Made by a program: the position numbers and the translations under genes. Positions 27,758 to 36,387 of a stretch of 64,000 nucleotides of DNA are shown here, in pieces. Location: contig NZ_OZ038525.1 of NCBI RefSeq assembly GCF_964036645.1, forward strand, positions 4,778,001-4,842,000, given 5' to 3'. The DNA is from Tenacibaculum sp. 190524A02b (GTDB lineage: Bacteria; Bacteroidota; Bacteroidia; Flavobacteriales; Flavobacteriaceae). The notes beneath the pieces are model-generated. The model searched no databases. It was given only the letters and a program-made list of their open reading frames with translations, and had not been told where the DNA came from. Positions within the stretch are counted from its first letter, which is position 1. Each line of letters starts with the position of its first letter.

Positions 27758-28113
27758 TGAAAGATTTAAGTAAAATAAAAGCTTTTATTGTAAACAGGTC
27801 AACCATTTCTTCAAGAATATCAGCCTATCGTCTTGGCTATCGTTGGGAGTTAATTGAAATATCAGATAAACAATTACTTGATAATTTGATTAAAGAAATT
27901 TTGAGACATAGTAAGAAACATGTTTTGAAAGCTTTTCATGAAGGTATGTCTCATGCCAAAAATGAAAAGAAGTTTCTTCTCAAAAATTCACCTAGCAAAA
28001 CGGAAGCAGTTAGTAAAACCGAACAAATTCAAATTGATAAAGAAGTAGCAAAACTGCAAAAAGACAGAGAAGAAAAACAGCAACAAGAAAAAGACCAATC
28101 TAAAAGCCGTTAA
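27754..28113 (+). CDS. Small helical protein, family A copy 2
   Basis: 119 residues; paralog of the 26739 gene over its first 70 or so residues (YRLGYRWELIEIS, KAFHEGMSHAKNEK). It has an extra Lys/Gln-rich coiled tail (KLQKDREEKQQQEKDQSKS). The start overlaps the lipoprotein stop (ATGATGA context), which indicates coupling. It is the last gene before a strong terminator. Confidence 0.6.
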   Translation: MMKDLSKIKAFIVNRSTISSRISAYRLGYRWELIEISDKQLLDNLIKEILRHSKKHVLKAFHEGMSHAKNEKKFLLKNSPSKTEAVSKTEQIQIDKEVAKLQKDREEKQQQEKDQSKSR

Positions 28114-28122
28114 AGAGGACAG

Positions 28123-28151
28123 AAAAGGGAGTGAATTCCACTCCCTTTTTT
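28123..28151 (+). terminator. Terminator after the vWA operon
   Basis: Hairpin AAAAGGGAGTG-AATTC-CACTCCC followed by T6. It separates the vWA operon from the mobilization genes. Confidence 0.85.
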
Positions 28152-28279
28152 CACAGATGTATCGAACTATTACCCACTGTTCAGAAATTTTAAAATTTCT
28201 AGACACGGAATCTCTTATTCTAATTTCAGAGGAATTAGAAGTCTATGATATAACATGAATCACTTTGATTTTTTACAAG

Positions 28280-28831
28280 ATGACGTTTGATAAGTATTTG
28301 TTACAGATCGGCGAGAGTGCGTGTACTGCTGAGCGCAGACTTGAACTCTATAATGAGTGGCGTAAGTCGAGATTACGAGTTAATCAGAAGAAGCGCCGTA
28401 AACACCAGAAAAGGCTAGAGCTATCATTTTCTTTGGAGCAATACGAAGCATTTAAAAAAGATGCTGAAAAGCTAAATATAAGTGTTACTAAGCTTATTCA
28501 ACAGGTGGTTGATAAAGGCTATCATCAAGAAGTTTTTCTGATGGTATCTCACGAGCTAGTTCACAAAATTCACATTGATCTGATACGTATTGGAACAAAC
28601 GTAAACACCCTTAGTTTTCATGCTAATGCAAGGAAACATAATGAACTCTATCGTTCAGATATGGAGAAATTAAAAAAAGAGTTTTATGCGTTGCAGAATT
28701 TGTATTTGAGCTTTTGTACACCTGTTTCATTAGAGAACTTTTTTCGTCAGGAGCAGTCTAAAAATCCTAGATTTTTAGATTATGCTCAGATGATACTTAA
28801 TGCTATTAAAAAAGAACAAGATGTACATTAA
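28280..28831 (+). CDS. mobC: MobC-like relaxosome accessory protein
   Basis: I prefer the ATG at 28280 (MTFDKYLLQ) over an upstream TTG. The protein has a basic segment (RKSRLRVNQKKRRKHQKR), a strand-helix-helix stretch (RLELSFSLEQYEAFKKDAEKLNISVTKLIQQ) like ribbon-helix-helix relaxosome proteins, and a MobC-type helical part (IRIGTNVNTLSFHANARKHN). It should bind the origin of transfer and help the relaxase. It overlaps the next gene, the relaxase, as is usual for mobC-mobA pairs. Confidence 0.8.
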   Translation: MTFDKYLLQIGESACTAERRLELYNEWRKSRLRVNQKKRRKHQKRLELSFSLEQYEAFKKDAEKLNISVTKLIQQVVDKGYHQEVFLMVSHELVHKIHIDLIRIGTNVNTLSFHANARKHNELYRSDMEKLKKEFYALQNLYLSFCTPVSLENFFRQEQSKNPRFLDYAQMILNAIKKEQDVH

Positions 28832-29642
28832 ACAGCTTCCTACCAGTAATCAACGGTTTGATAAGCTTATCAAGTATTTTCTGAAAGGTTACCAGGAGGG
28901 AGACCTTCAATTATTCAGAAATACAGGACTCGCTTCAACTCCTGAAGAATTGACCAAAGTGTATCTAGAAAATGCAGAACATAAGCACCACAGGTCTAAA
29001 AACCTTCGGCACTGTATCATGTCGTTTTCAAGTGAAGACAGCAATGTTTTAGCTGATAATCCAGCTATTCTGTATGACCTTGCTGATAAGTATTTGGAAT
29101 TACGAGGCTATAATACTGATGCTTTAGTATATGGTGTCTTACATAAGCCAGATATAACTAAAGAAGATGGCATACAGCACTATCACTGGCATTTCTTGAT
29201 TTCTACCAACAAAATCAGAAGTCGTCAAAGTACTCGTGTTTCTAAGGCTGATTATAAAAGACAGGATATTGAATTAGAGAATTATCAGCAAGAAAAGTAT
29301 GGTGATTTAAAATCGTTGGTGTATACGCATCCAGACAGAACACAAGAGAAGAAGCCGAAACATACTGCTAAGATGGATCACAAGACTTTTATAGCCGACC
29401 TCTATAATACGGTAGCTGCTGAAGCTTCTAATTTCTCGGATCTGTGTAATCGTCTTGAAAAAGAACATCCAGAACTAACCCTTTATACCAATAAAAAAGG
29501 AGTTGTTGTTGGTGCGTGGTATAAGAACTGTAAATATAGGCTCAAAACCTATATGCAATCAGAGCGATACGAAATTTTACAAGAGCTAGAACAACTCAAA
29601 GCGATTCGTGATAAACAGAAAGAACGAGGTAGAACTCGTTAG
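28821..29642 (+). CDS. mobA: MobA/MobL-type relaxase
   Basis: 273 residues from the ATG at 28821 (MYIKQLPTSNQRFDKL); an in-frame ATG at 28800 is possible. The HxH-type metal motif is QHYHWHFLIS near residues 120-129. An upstream NLRHCIMSFS strand and a SKADYKRQD region follow the relaxase fold. It would nick one strand at oriT and start transfer. It is shorter than many relaxases and lacks a helicase domain. The catalytic Tyr is not certain from sequence alone. Confidence 0.78.
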   Translation: MYIKQLPTSNQRFDKLIKYFLKGYQEGDLQLFRNTGLASTPEELTKVYLENAEHKHHRSKNLRHCIMSFSSEDSNVLADNPAILYDLADKYLELRGYNTDALVYGVLHKPDITKEDGIQHYHWHFLISTNKIRSRQSTRVSKADYKRQDIELENYQQEKYGDLKSLVYTHPDRTQEKKPKHTAKMDHKTFIADLYNTVAAEASNFSDLCNRLEKEHPELTLYTNKKGVVVGAWYKNCKYRLKTYMQSERYEILQELEQLKAIRDKQKERGRTR

Positions 29643-29666
29643 TATTCATTTTTAAAAATAAAATTT

Positions 29667-31019
29667 ATGTCATTTTACAATAAATTCTTTAGTATCAAAC
29701 CTAATGAGGGATTGTATGGATCAGCTTCCTATCTTTCTCGTTGGGAACTAAGAACATTTTTCCATAGCAAATCATTGGGTATTTCCCTTGATGGGAAGAA
29801 ACATTTAAAACCCCAATTTACCAAACTTAATACATTGGTAATTTGCCCTACTGGGGGAGGAAAATCGACTTTAATAAAGGGGAATATTCTTCAAAAAAGC
29901 ATGAAATATCCACATAGTTTTTGGGTGATCGACCCTGCTTCGGATATTTACAGAGATACTCATAAATGGCTCGAAAAACAAGGGTTTATAACCAAAGTTA
30001 TAAATCTTGATGATGCTTCAAAATCGTTAAAAATCAATATTCTTTTGATCGCTGCTAGAACGCCAAATGGTATAGAGGATTTAGCAAGTTTGTTTATTTT
30101 AATTCAGTATGACGGGGTAAACTCTGGTGATCCTTTCTGGCGAGATTCTGCACAGAATTTGTTAATACTTCTGATGAGGACGGTTGTTTCGAGTTCTCAA
30201 AATGAATATGCTAAAACCTTACATACGGTTTATATGCTTTTAAATTGGTTTAGTGTGGAACAAGAAAAACTCGATAGGTTTATTTTGACCCATTTAAGAA
30301 ACAATCAGCGAATGAAAGACGAGTATAAATCGCTAATTGCGAACAGTTCAGAAAACAGCAAAGTACTTCTCAGTGTCGTAAGTACAGCGAAGTCTGCCAT
30401 AGCAAAATTAGTAACCAATGAGACCATTTCAGAAATTATTAGTGATGATAATTTTGATATTGAGACGCTCCGTAAAATCCCACAAGGAATTTTTATACAG
30501 GTGCGCGAAGATCGATTGAATCACAGTGGTGTAAAAGCAATGCTCAGTATTCTCAACAAGTTTTTATTAGCACAATGTATGCGACTTCCAGAAAAGGGAG
30601 AACAGCAGTTGGACGTGCATGCGTATATTGATGAAGCAGGGGCTTTTTATCTTCAAAATCTCGATTCTTATATCGTTGTGATGCGTAAGCGGAATGTATC
30701 TATTATGTTGTTTTTACAGGATTTATTTCAACTAGATATGTATGGATTTGCTAAAAAGAAGATCATTGCTAGTAATTGTTTGAACAAGCTTATTTACCCA
30801 GCCGTATCTCCTGACGATGCTGCTTGGGCATCCAATTTAGTTGGAAACGAAACCAAAGAAATACTCGACCGTCCTGTGGGAATCCCACTCATTTCGGCAC
30901 AGCAGATCAGAAATTTATCTCCTCATGAAATGTTATTTATCCATAAATCAAAGGCGGCAATACTAAAGCTTCGTCCATGGTACAAGCAGTGGAAACTTAA
31001 AAAAAGAACAGAATTATAA
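29667..31019 (+). CDS. VirD4/TraG-type coupling protein
   Basis: 450 residues. Walker A CPTGGGKSTLIKG lies near residues 60-72, the Walker B-type motif YIDEAGAFYL near 323-332, and the next strand NVSIMLFLQDLFQL is typical of coupling proteins. No clear N-terminal membrane pair is seen, unlike long VirD4 proteins. It should pump the nicked strand to a secretion channel. It follows the relaxase by 24 bp. No full set of channel genes is in the window, so a helper channel is likely needed. Confidence 0.85.
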   Translation: MSFYNKFFSIKPNEGLYGSASYLSRWELRTFFHSKSLGISLDGKKHLKPQFTKLNTLVICPTGGGKSTLIKGNILQKSMKYPHSFWVIDPASDIYRDTHKWLEKQGFITKVINLDDASKSLKINILLIAARTPNGIEDLASLFILIQYDGVNSGDPFWRDSAQNLLILLMRTVVSSSQNEYAKTLHTVYMLLNWFSVEQEKLDRFILTHLRNNQRMKDEYKSLIANSSENSKVLLSVVSTAKSAIAKLVTNETISEIISDDNFDIETLRKIPQGIFIQVREDRLNHSGVKAMLSILNKFLLAQCMRLPEKGEQQLDVHAYIDEAGAFYLQNLDSYIVVMRKRNVSIMLFLQDLFQLDMYGFAKKKIIASNCLNKLIYPAVSPDDAAWASNLVGNETKEILDRPVGIPLISAQQIRNLSPHEMLFIHKSKAAILKLRPWYKQWKLKKRTEL

Positions 31020-31039
31020 ACGTTTAAAATTAAAAAATT

Positions 31040-31324
31040 ATGTTACATACAATAATGACTATTATAGTAAACTTAATCGTAGGAATAGCAGTACTATCCA
31101 TTTGGATTAGTATAGTATGCGCTGTGTTTAAGGTTGAAAATAAGTACCTTCCCTTTAAATCGTTCAAATTAGTAATTCCAGTAATTAAAAAAGTAGGGAA
31201 AGCAATTGCATATTTATCTAAAGTCCTTTTTAAATGGATCATTTTTACATTAGAACAGATCTGGTATTTCCTTGTTGAAATCACTAAGAAGCTATTTGAT
31301 TTGTTCTATGATCCAAATGTTTAA
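31040..31324 (+). CDS. Small membrane protein (94 aa)
   Basis: A helix at about 3-27 (IMTIIVNLIVGIAVLSIWISIVCAVF) and a second hydrophobic stretch near 58-80 (FKWIIFTLEQIWYFLVEI) surround a basic linker. It follows the coupling protein by 20 bp and may tether it to the membrane, which would compensate for the missing N-terminal helices there. That is inference. Confidence 0.55.
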   Translation: MLHTIMTIIVNLIVGIAVLSIWISIVCAVFKVENKYLPFKSFKLVIPVIKKVGKAIAYLSKVLFKWIIFTLEQIWYFLVEITKKLFDLFYDPNV

Positions 31325-31342
31325 CAACTAAAAATAATAACG

Positions 31343-31374
31343 AGAGCCATGAAATTTTCTATGGCTCTTTTTTA
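31343..31374 (+). terminator. Terminator after the mobilization genes
   Basis: Hairpin AGAGCCAT-N10-ATGGCTCT followed by a T-run. It closes the mobC-mobA-coupling protein operon. Confidence 0.85.
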
Positions 31375-31550
31375 TGCATTCCAATGAAATAATCATAGTA
31401 CTATTTTCCAATGCCTTTTGCTATAAATTCTTTGTCAAAGCTAATCTATACGGAAAATTACATGGATTTTCTCTAGAATTCCTCCATGTTTTATTTCCGC
31501 TTTTACGATTGCTGTAATGCCAAAGAATTATTCATCAAAATAACGGCATT

Positions 31551-32015
31551 ATGGAAAATATTATAACTACTGATTATTTCGCAATTGGAGAAGTTAAATT
31601 ATCCTATCAGAAAAAGAGTAACGTGATTTTTGAGAAAATTACAAGCTCACAATCAGCAGATACCTGTATTCGTACATTTTTTCCCAAAGAACAAATCATT
31701 TATCGTGAACATATGTATGCAATGTATTTAAACAACTCAAATAATGTACTTGGATATCAATTGTTAAGTGTTGGAGGGATTACATCTACCTTAGTTGATA
31801 TTCGTGTGTTAATGCAAGGTGCGTTACTTACAAATTCTGTGGCTATAATATTATTTCATAACCATCCGTCCAATAAGTTGCAGCCATCAATCGCAGATAA
31901 AAACCTAACACAAAAAATAATTCGTTCAGCAGAGACGTTAGATTTAAAAGTATTGGATCATTTAATCATTACAGAAGATAGCTACTACAGTTTTGCAGAT
32001 AATGGGGATATATAA
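31551..32015 (+). CDS. RadC-like JAB-domain protein
   Basis: 154 residues. The JAMM metal motif HNHPSNKLQPSIAD (near residues 103-116) is complete, with the preceding LTNSVAIILF strand. Chromosomal RadC proteins are longer and carry an N-terminal helix-hairpin-helix, which is missing here, so this is the short plasmid/element form common in Bacteroidota. The biochemical role is uncertain; a DNA-associated role is assumed from its mobile context. Confidence 0.85.
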   Translation: MENIITTDYFAIGEVKLSYQKKSNVIFEKITSSQSADTCIRTFFPKEQIIYREHMYAMYLNNSNNVLGYQLLSVGGITSTLVDIRVLMQGALLTNSVAIILFHNHPSNKLQPSIADKNLTQKIIRSAETLDLKVLDHLIITEDSYYSFADNGDI

Positions 32016-32024
32016 TATTCCCAT

Positions 32025-32063
32025 TAAAAAAGAACCAGAGAGAAAATCTCCTTGGTTCTTTAT
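32025..32063. terminator. Terminator between convergent genes
   Basis: Inverted repeat around AAAGAACCA and TGGTTCTTT with an inner GAGA..TCTC stem. It serves both the RadC-like gene and the minus-strand gene. Confidence 0.8.
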
Positions 32064-32074
32064 AACTTGTATTG

Positions 32075-32464
32075 CTATGCAGTAACTTTTTTAATTTCTT
32101 TTTTTAATATAGGTTTATGTGATCTAATTAAATTATGAAGAGATAGCATACGCTTGGTTCTTTTCTTAAAATTAGCATGAGATTTTCTTATTTTTTGATG
32201 TGTTTGTTTTGCGATATATTTATTGACTAAATAATATAGAGCTGTTTCATCTCCTACATATCCGTTAGGATTTTTATGTGACCATTCTAGAATAATATTT
32301 AGCAAAAAAGGCTCTGCCTTATCCAGATGAATAACTGCTCCTTTACCCCAACAGGCAGATTCTGATTCATAATCTTTCATCATAAAAAGTTTTTGAGACA
32401 TATCACCACTAATAAAGTTATGATGTAAGATTTTGAAATCTGCCCCTCCATAAAATGTAGTCAT
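32075..32464 (-). CDS. Hypothetical protein (129 aa)
   Basis: A soluble protein with an acidic N-terminal half (MKDYESESACWGKGAVIHLD) and a strongly basic C-terminal half (KIRKSHANFKKRTKRML). The basic tail could bind nucleic acid. It is the only minus-strand gene in the mobilization region. I recognise no family. Confidence 0.55.
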   Translation of the reverse strand: MTTFYGGADFKILHHNFISGDMSQKLFMMKDYESESACWGKGAVIHLDKAEPFLLNIILEWSHKNPNGYVGDETALYYLVNKYIAKQTHQKIRKSHANFKKRTKRMLSLHNLIRSHKPILKKEIKKVTA

Positions 32465-32607
32465 TTATAAAATGAAATAAAAAATAATAATTAAACCATC
32501 TATACCACGAATGAAACACTTGGAAGAATCTATTTTTTATTCAATTTTCTTTTGGTGAATTTGCTATAGTGGGTTTATAAGTGATGTCTATTTCCTTGTT
32601 TCTCTCA

Positions 32608-32781
32608 ATGTATAAATTACCACAAGAAGCTTTAGATGAGCTTAAAAAACTATTTATGGATAATTACAATATTCAATTGACAGATAAACAATGTGAAGAG
32701 GAAGCGAAAGATTTATTGTATATATATGCTTTTTCTCAAGGAAAACTACATCTGTTAAGTCATTTCATTGACAATGAATAA
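32608..32781 (+). CDS. Small conserved protein upstream of recombinase
   Basis: 57 residues from the ATG at 32608 (MYKLPQEALDELKKLF). Its helical sequence NYNIQLTDKQCEEEAKDLLYIYAF is of a type often seen just before recombinase genes on Bacteroidota elements. Upstream in-frame starts at 32581 and 32584 would add a hydrophobic stretch. The function is unknown. Confidence 0.55.
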   Translation: MYKLPQEALDELKKLFMDNYNIQLTDKQCEEEAKDLLYIYAFSQGKLHLLSHFIDNE

Positions 32782-32838
32782 AGTCTAGTTCAAAATATAG
32801 ATGCTTCCCATATTTCAAATAGTATAAAACCCTCCAAT

Positions 32839-32902
32839 AAAAAGAGGTGGTTCAGCCAATAAATATAACTGTTTGATTGGGAAGCCTGAACCATCTCTTT
32901 TT
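32839..32902 (+). terminator. Long stem-loop upstream of serine recombinase
   Basis: Outer arms AAAAAGAGGTGGTTCAG (32839-32855) and CTGAACCATCTCTTTTT (32886-32902) pair almost fully. An inner CCAAT..ATTGG stem extends the structure. T5 follows. It ends 20 bp before the recombinase start, so it may also act as a leader control element. Confidence 0.75.
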
Positions 32903-32922
32903 GTTTATTAACAATAAACTAT

Positions 32923-34587
32923 ATGCAGTCAATTAATCTTATGAATTATCGTATAGGTCGCTATGTTAGAAAATCTCAAGAAGATACAGGGAGACAAGTA
33001 CAATCCATAGCATCTCAAGTAGATGTTCTTAAAGAAATAGAACAAAGAGAGGGGATAAAGGTTTTCAAGACATATAAAGATAATGCTTCTGCATATAAAC
33101 CTAATAATAGAGATGGTTTTAATCAGTTGCTACAAGATATTAATGAGGGAAAGATTGATGGTATTTTATGTTGGAAGGCAGATAGGTTAGCTAGAAATCA
33201 TATTGAGGGAGGAATTATTTTGCACTGTTTAGAAAAGGGTATTTTGAAATTTATTAAGACACCTTATAAAACATATCTTCCCACGGATAATATGGTTCCT
33301 TTATCTATAGAAATAGGAATGTCTAACCAATACAGTCGTGACTTATCAAATAATGTCAAAAGGGGAAATATGACTAAAATAAAAAATGGTGGTCATTGTC
33401 ATGTTGCTCCACAAGGTTATATTAACAATAAGGTTGATAAGACTATTGAGATTGATCCTGAGCGGTTTGATACTGTAAGAAAACTTTGGGATTTAGCTCT
33501 TACAGGAGTTTACTCATTAAAGCAAATATGTACTATTGCTAATGACGATTGGGGGTTTAAAACAAGACCTAAAAAGAGGACAGGAAATGTTCCTTTAAGT
33601 GTTCGAACTCTTCATGGAATTTTTATTAACCCGTTTTATTACGGAAAAACACGCAATGGGAAAAATGAAGGAATTGGTAAACATAAAGCTATGGTCACCT
33701 ATAACGAGTTTCAAAAAGTTCAATCACTACTTAAAAGTAAAGGGAGAAAATCAAAAACCAGTTGTAGTTTTACATATACCGGATTATTTCACTGTGGAGA
33801 ATGTACTTGTTCTATAACTGCTGAAAAGAAAGTAAAATATAAATGTCCCAAATGTAAAAAAAGACATACAGCAAAACATCCTAAAGTCTGCTCTTGTGGC
33901 TATCAAATTACTTTGTCAACGATCAATAAAGGAAAATTTTATACTTATTATCATTGTTCTAAATCTAAGACTAAATGTTCTCAGAAATCAATAACATTAG
34001 ATGTGTTAGAGAATGAAATTATTAGTTTTTTGGGGAAATTTGAAGTCAATGAAGATTTTATTCAATGGAGTAAAAAATGGCTTGAATTATTAAAGATAAA
34101 TTCAATAAAGGAAAAACAAAGAGAAAACCTACTTAATGCACAGAAAATTGAGCGTTTGAAAAAGAAGAAAAGTAGACTTTTAGATATGCGCCTTAATGAT
34201 GAGATTGATGAAGTTATTTTTAAAGAAAAGAATGGGCAGTTAGAAAAAGAAATAGAATGTATTGAATCTTTTAAAAAAGATGAGATTATTACTAGGTTTG
34301 AAGAAGAGCTAAGTTTTTTAGCAGGACTTAAAAAGCGTTTTGAAAACTATGCTCCAAAAGAGAGAAAAATACTTCTCAATAAAATATCTTCGAACCACTA
34401 TCTAATGGGCAAAGAAGTCAATATGGAAGCGAAAAAAGTCTACTTGTCTATTTTAAATCTTAGAAAGCACAAAAACTTAAACTTCGAACCGCCAAAAAGC
34501 CAATCTACGAAAGACTTAAATGAGGGTCAAAAACAGTGTTATTACGCTTGGCTGGCCACACTGAAAGAATTTCGAACCACTTTGTAA
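32923..34587 (+). CDS. Large serine recombinase
   Basis: 554 residues. The N-terminal catalytic domain has YVRKSQEDTGRQVQSIASQ with the likely nucleophile Ser near residue 18, and the ILCWKADRLARN helix region near 85-96. A recombinase domain (LHGIFINPFYYGK) and a zinc ribbon (FHCGECTCSI and YHCSKSKTKC) follow, then a coiled coil. Large serine recombinases integrate or excise elements. It is a second site-specific recombinase in the element, besides the tyrosine integrase at the right end, so this region may be its own nested unit. Confidence 0.9.
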   Translation: MQSINLMNYRIGRYVRKSQEDTGRQVQSIASQVDVLKEIEQREGIKVFKTYKDNASAYKPNNRDGFNQLLQDINEGKIDGILCWKADRLARNHIEGGIILHCLEKGILKFIKTPYKTYLPTDNMVPLSIEIGMSNQYSRDLSNNVKRGNMTKIKNGGHCHVAPQGYINNKVDKTIEIDPERFDTVRKLWDLALTGVYSLKQICTIANDDWGFKTRPKKRTGNVPLSVRTLHGIFINPFYYGKTRNGKNEGIGKHKAMVTYNEFQKVQSLLKSKGRKSKTSCSFTYTGLFHCGECTCSITAEKKVKYKCPKCKKRHTAKHPKVCSCGYQITLSTINKGKFYTYYHCSKSKTKCSQKSITLDVLENEIISFLGKFEVNEDFIQWSKKWLELLKINSIKEKQRENLLNAQKIERLKKKKSRLLDMRLNDEIDEVIFKEKNGQLEKEIECIESFKKDEIITRFEEELSFLAGLKKRFENYAPKERKILLNKISSNHYLMGKEVNMEAKKVYLSILNLRKHKNLNFEPPKSQSTKDLNEGQKQCYYAWLATLKEFRTTL

Positions 34588-34846
34588 TATCATACCATAA
34601 CCTTTAAAAAGACATAGAATTTATTTCTTTGGCTTTTTAGAGGTAAGACTTTCTTCGTAATAATTATCAGTTTTAGATTTTAGTTTTTAGGAATTCATAA
34701 CAAAGAATCAGTACATACATTTCAAGGCTATCTCTTTCGGCTTTTAAAAGGTCAAATGTTTGCCTCTTTTTTCAAAAGAGTGTCCTTTTGACTTTTACGC
34801 CTTTGAGATGTGACGCTTGATGTATTTAACCTTAATTCTTTTTATT

Positions 34847-35221
34847 ATGAATGCATCTCAAAACAAGAGTCTCGTAAAAAAACTTCAAGAAATTGCAAAT
34901 AGTAATGCTAACTCTATTAGAAACTTTGTAGCCAAAGAAATATTAACTTGTCATCAAGATGAAGATGAAATACAATACTTCTTTGAAGGTCTATTTCAAC
35001 ATGGTTGCGTTTCAGGATGGGTTTATTCTCTTACCTATTACTCACAAACTCACAAATTCTACAATGAATATTATAATGAAATCGAATGCCTTCGACTTGA
35101 TTACGAAGATTCTATAGGTCATCCACTTACTATTAAAGGCGACTTAAAAAATTTTCTAGCATGGTTTGCATTTGAAGAAACAGCATATCAGTTGGCGAAT
35201 GAATTGGGACTCGAAATATAG
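34847..35221 (+). CDS. Hypothetical element protein (124 aa)
   Basis: I chose the ATG at 34847 (MNASQNKSLVKKLQ) because the longer form adds an odd hydrophobic start. The protein is helical and acidic: ILTCHQDEDEIQYFFEGLFQHGCVSGWVYSL is a conserved-looking segment of a type found on Bacteroidota plasmids and conjugative elements (DUF7222-like). The function is unknown. Confidence 0.55.
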   Translation: MNASQNKSLVKKLQEIANSNANSIRNFVAKEILTCHQDEDEIQYFFEGLFQHGCVSGWVYSLTYYSQTHKFYNEYYNEIECLRLDYEDSIGHPLTIKGDLKNFLAWFAFEETAYQLANELGLEI

Positions 35222-35563
35222 TCCTTTATATTTTTATAGAGATCACTTTTAAAGTACATCCTTTTTGCCATTTCTAATTTTCCGTGTTGCTATAATTCAA
35301 AATTCAATAAAACATAGATAGAGTTTAAAAACTGTTATCAGCGGATACAAACAAATGCAAAGTTAGTTGCTCTGCCATCGCTTTTACAAGCCCAAGCCCT
35401 CCGGGAGAAGAAATATTTTTTGGCTTCGCATTCTCAAAATAATATTCCTTCTGGCTTGTCTCGTCCTACCCTGCAACATTTTAAGCATTGTGTTTGATAC
35501 CGCTTCATAATAACAGCCTTCAAACACTTAAAAAATCATGTTTAATTTAAAATTTTTAGAATT
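35222..35563. other. Gene-free spacer (342 bp)
   Basis: No frame with coding character is seen. The middle (about 35370-35480) is less A/T-rich than its surroundings, with CCAAGCCCTCCGGGAG and TCTCGTCCTACCCTG, and could hold a leader RNA or transfer origin. No strong terminator is visible. Confidence 0.4.
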
Positions 35564-35989
35564 ATGGCAACAGCTACAGTAAAACAAAATGGAACAGCAA
35601 AAAAAGAAACAGCAACTGCTAAAAAAGCCGTTCAAGAAAAATTAGCAAAAGAAGCTACAGGACAAAAAACAACTCCAATTACCAAAGAGCAACCGAAACC
35701 TGTTGAAACTCCAGCTCCAGTAATTGACCTTCAATCAAAGTTAGATCGCTTTGAAAAGATGAAAGGCTTAGCTCAACAAAGAGAACGTTTAACCAGTACT
35801 TTAACCGAGTTAAATAAGTTTAAGTACAATCAAAGTGATTCTGCTCGATTTGAGATTATTGACTCTCAAAATTTAAGTTTCATGACGACAAACACCAATT
35901 TAATACATTTGGTAACAAACACTCTACGATCTACACTGCAAACTCGTAAAGCGGAGATCGAAGCGCAACTAATTGCCTTTGAAATCTAA
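35564..35989 (+). CDS. Hypothetical protein with Ala/Lys/Thr-rich N-terminus
   Basis: 141 residues. The first 55 are low complexity (ATATVKQNGTAKKETATAKK, then Pro/Glu) and probably disordered. The rest is helical (LDRFEKMKGLAQQRERLTSTLTEL) with a coiled-coil look. It resembles small accessory proteins found near DUF932 genes on plasmids. A terminator follows. The function is unknown. Confidence 0.6.
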   Translation: MATATVKQNGTAKKETATAKKAVQEKLAKEATGQKTTPITKEQPKPVETPAPVIDLQSKLDRFEKMKGLAQQRERLTSTLTELNKFKYNQSDSARFEIIDSQNLSFMTTNTNLIHLVTNTLRSTLQTRKAEIEAQLIAFEI

Positions 35990-35990
35990 T

Positions 35991-36297
35991 CTCAGGTGTC
36001 GCCAATACACGAGTTAGAAACCCCGCTCTTTCAACGGGGTTTTGTTTTTTATTGGCATACTAATTGCTTAAAATAACTATATTTACAATCTATAATTTTT
36101 TAAAAAGATATATAAGAAAAAACATAATATCAACATATAAATAGAACAACATTAACGTGTTACTATTTCTCTAACTCGAAATCGCCAATTTTAAAATAGG
36201 AGAAAGAATAGTAAGACTGCATTACCTTTTTGGGTGTGCTTTCTATCTCTATTCCTATTCTCCGTGGTGTTTGGCGATACCTGAGTTAGTAGGGTTC
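35991..36297. other. Intergenic region with interleaved inverted repeats
   Basis: This 398-bp gene-free space contains a terminator (AAACCCCG..CGGGGTTT, 36018-36045) and a set of linked repeats. CTCAGGTGTCGCCAA (35991) is inverted at TTGGCGATACCTGAG (36271). CGAGTTAGA (36010) is inverted at TCTAACTCG (36170). ATCGCCAA (36181) pairs again with the 36271 block, and GGAGAA..GAATAG pairs with CTATTC..TTCTCC. A structured RNA or a transfer/recombination site is possible. Confidence 0.5.
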
Positions 36298-36387
36298 ATA
36301 ATAGTATAGGGGCACACTTTTTTGTTGCCATTAATTCAACAAAAAAATCATCGCTTTTCGCTCCTAAAGGCAATAAAAATTCATCTT

